64,000 nt of DNA from an uncultured Actinomycetes bacterium (GTDB lineage: Bacteria > Actinomycetota > Actinomycetes > Nanopelagicales > Nanopelagicaceae), in NCBI GenBank assembly GCA_937888825.1, contig CALBFE010000016.1:41292-105291 (forward strand), written 5' to 3'. The position numbers and the translations under genes were made by a program. Within the stretch, counting starts at the first letter, position 1; every line of letters starts with the position of its first letter. Shown here piece after piece: positions 63,842 through 64,000 of the stretch. The notes beneath the pieces were generated by a model. It did no database searches, was not told where the DNA came from, and saw only the letters and a program-made list of their open reading frames with translations.

Positions 63842-64000
<159 letters not shown>

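Overview
The window is a gene-dense (no intergenic stretch above about 300 bases), roughly mid-40s %GC bacterial chromosome segment. Gene content and order are actinobacterial: mIHF-gmk-rpoZ-coaBC-metK-priA, mshC with its DUF3090/SCO1664/PAC2 neighbours, trmI-pafB-pafC-tatA-tatC-helY, gcvP-MerR-DUF151-MerR-FHA(GarA)-gcvH, and cmk-der-rluB-scpB-scpA-parA-xerD-pyrG-recN-nadK-tlyA. The low GC, very short spacers and overlapping stop codons suggest a streamlined actinobacterium, most likely a freshwater acI/Nanopelagicales-type organism. That last step is inference; no database search was possible.

Layout. 1-16.8 kb: pyrimidine genes (carB 3' part, pyrK, pyrD, pyrF), an mIHF-guanylate kinase fusion, rpoZ, coaBC, metK, priA, def, fmt, rsmB, rpe, hisE, hisG, serB, an ABC ATPase and ung. 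16.9-24.1 kb: a more variable block with a purine permease, YczE-type and DUF554 membrane proteins, a zinc alcohol dehydrogenase, tdk, an OafA-type acyltransferase, apt and tRNA-Leu(GAG). 24.1-32 kb: M20 peptidase, aldo/keto reductase, the mycothiol gene mshC and associated conserved actinobacterial genes, HAD hydrolase and RecB-like nuclease. 32-41.25 kb: trmI directly joined to pafBC (the Pup-proteasome genes that usually lie between them are absent), tatAC, a lipid kinase, helY, a 5'-3' exonuclease and lnt. 41.27-53.3 kb, minus strand: gcvP/gcvH with two MerR regulators and a GarA-like FHA protein, pgsA-like, cmk-der fusion, tyrA, aroH, an ATCGAT repeat array, rluB, scpB, scpA. 53.4-54.7 kb: a ParA plus a ribbon-helix-helix-like partner on the plus strand. 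54.7-64 kb, minus strand: xerD, ald, pyrG, recN, nadK, tlyA, small conserved genes, a TPR-like protein, then the 3' end of an rRNA operon (terminator, 5S, 23S end).

Most notable: a 28-bp sequence at 41244-41271 has the full two-arm architecture of a XerCD dif site. It sits between the convergent genes lnt and gcvP, at the point where gene orientation flips from mainly plus to almost entirely minus. The window therefore appears to contain the replication terminus. Other notable signals are the mIHF-Gmk fusion, loss of the proteasome locus beside a retained pafBC, a cluster of ATCGATAA-type repeats near the ParA/RHH pair, a recurrent TANNNT-N6-start-codon arrangement indicating leaderless transcription at about 15 genes, and five convergent pairs that share a 4-bp stop-codon overlap.

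No CRISPR array, insertion sequence or prophage was seen.
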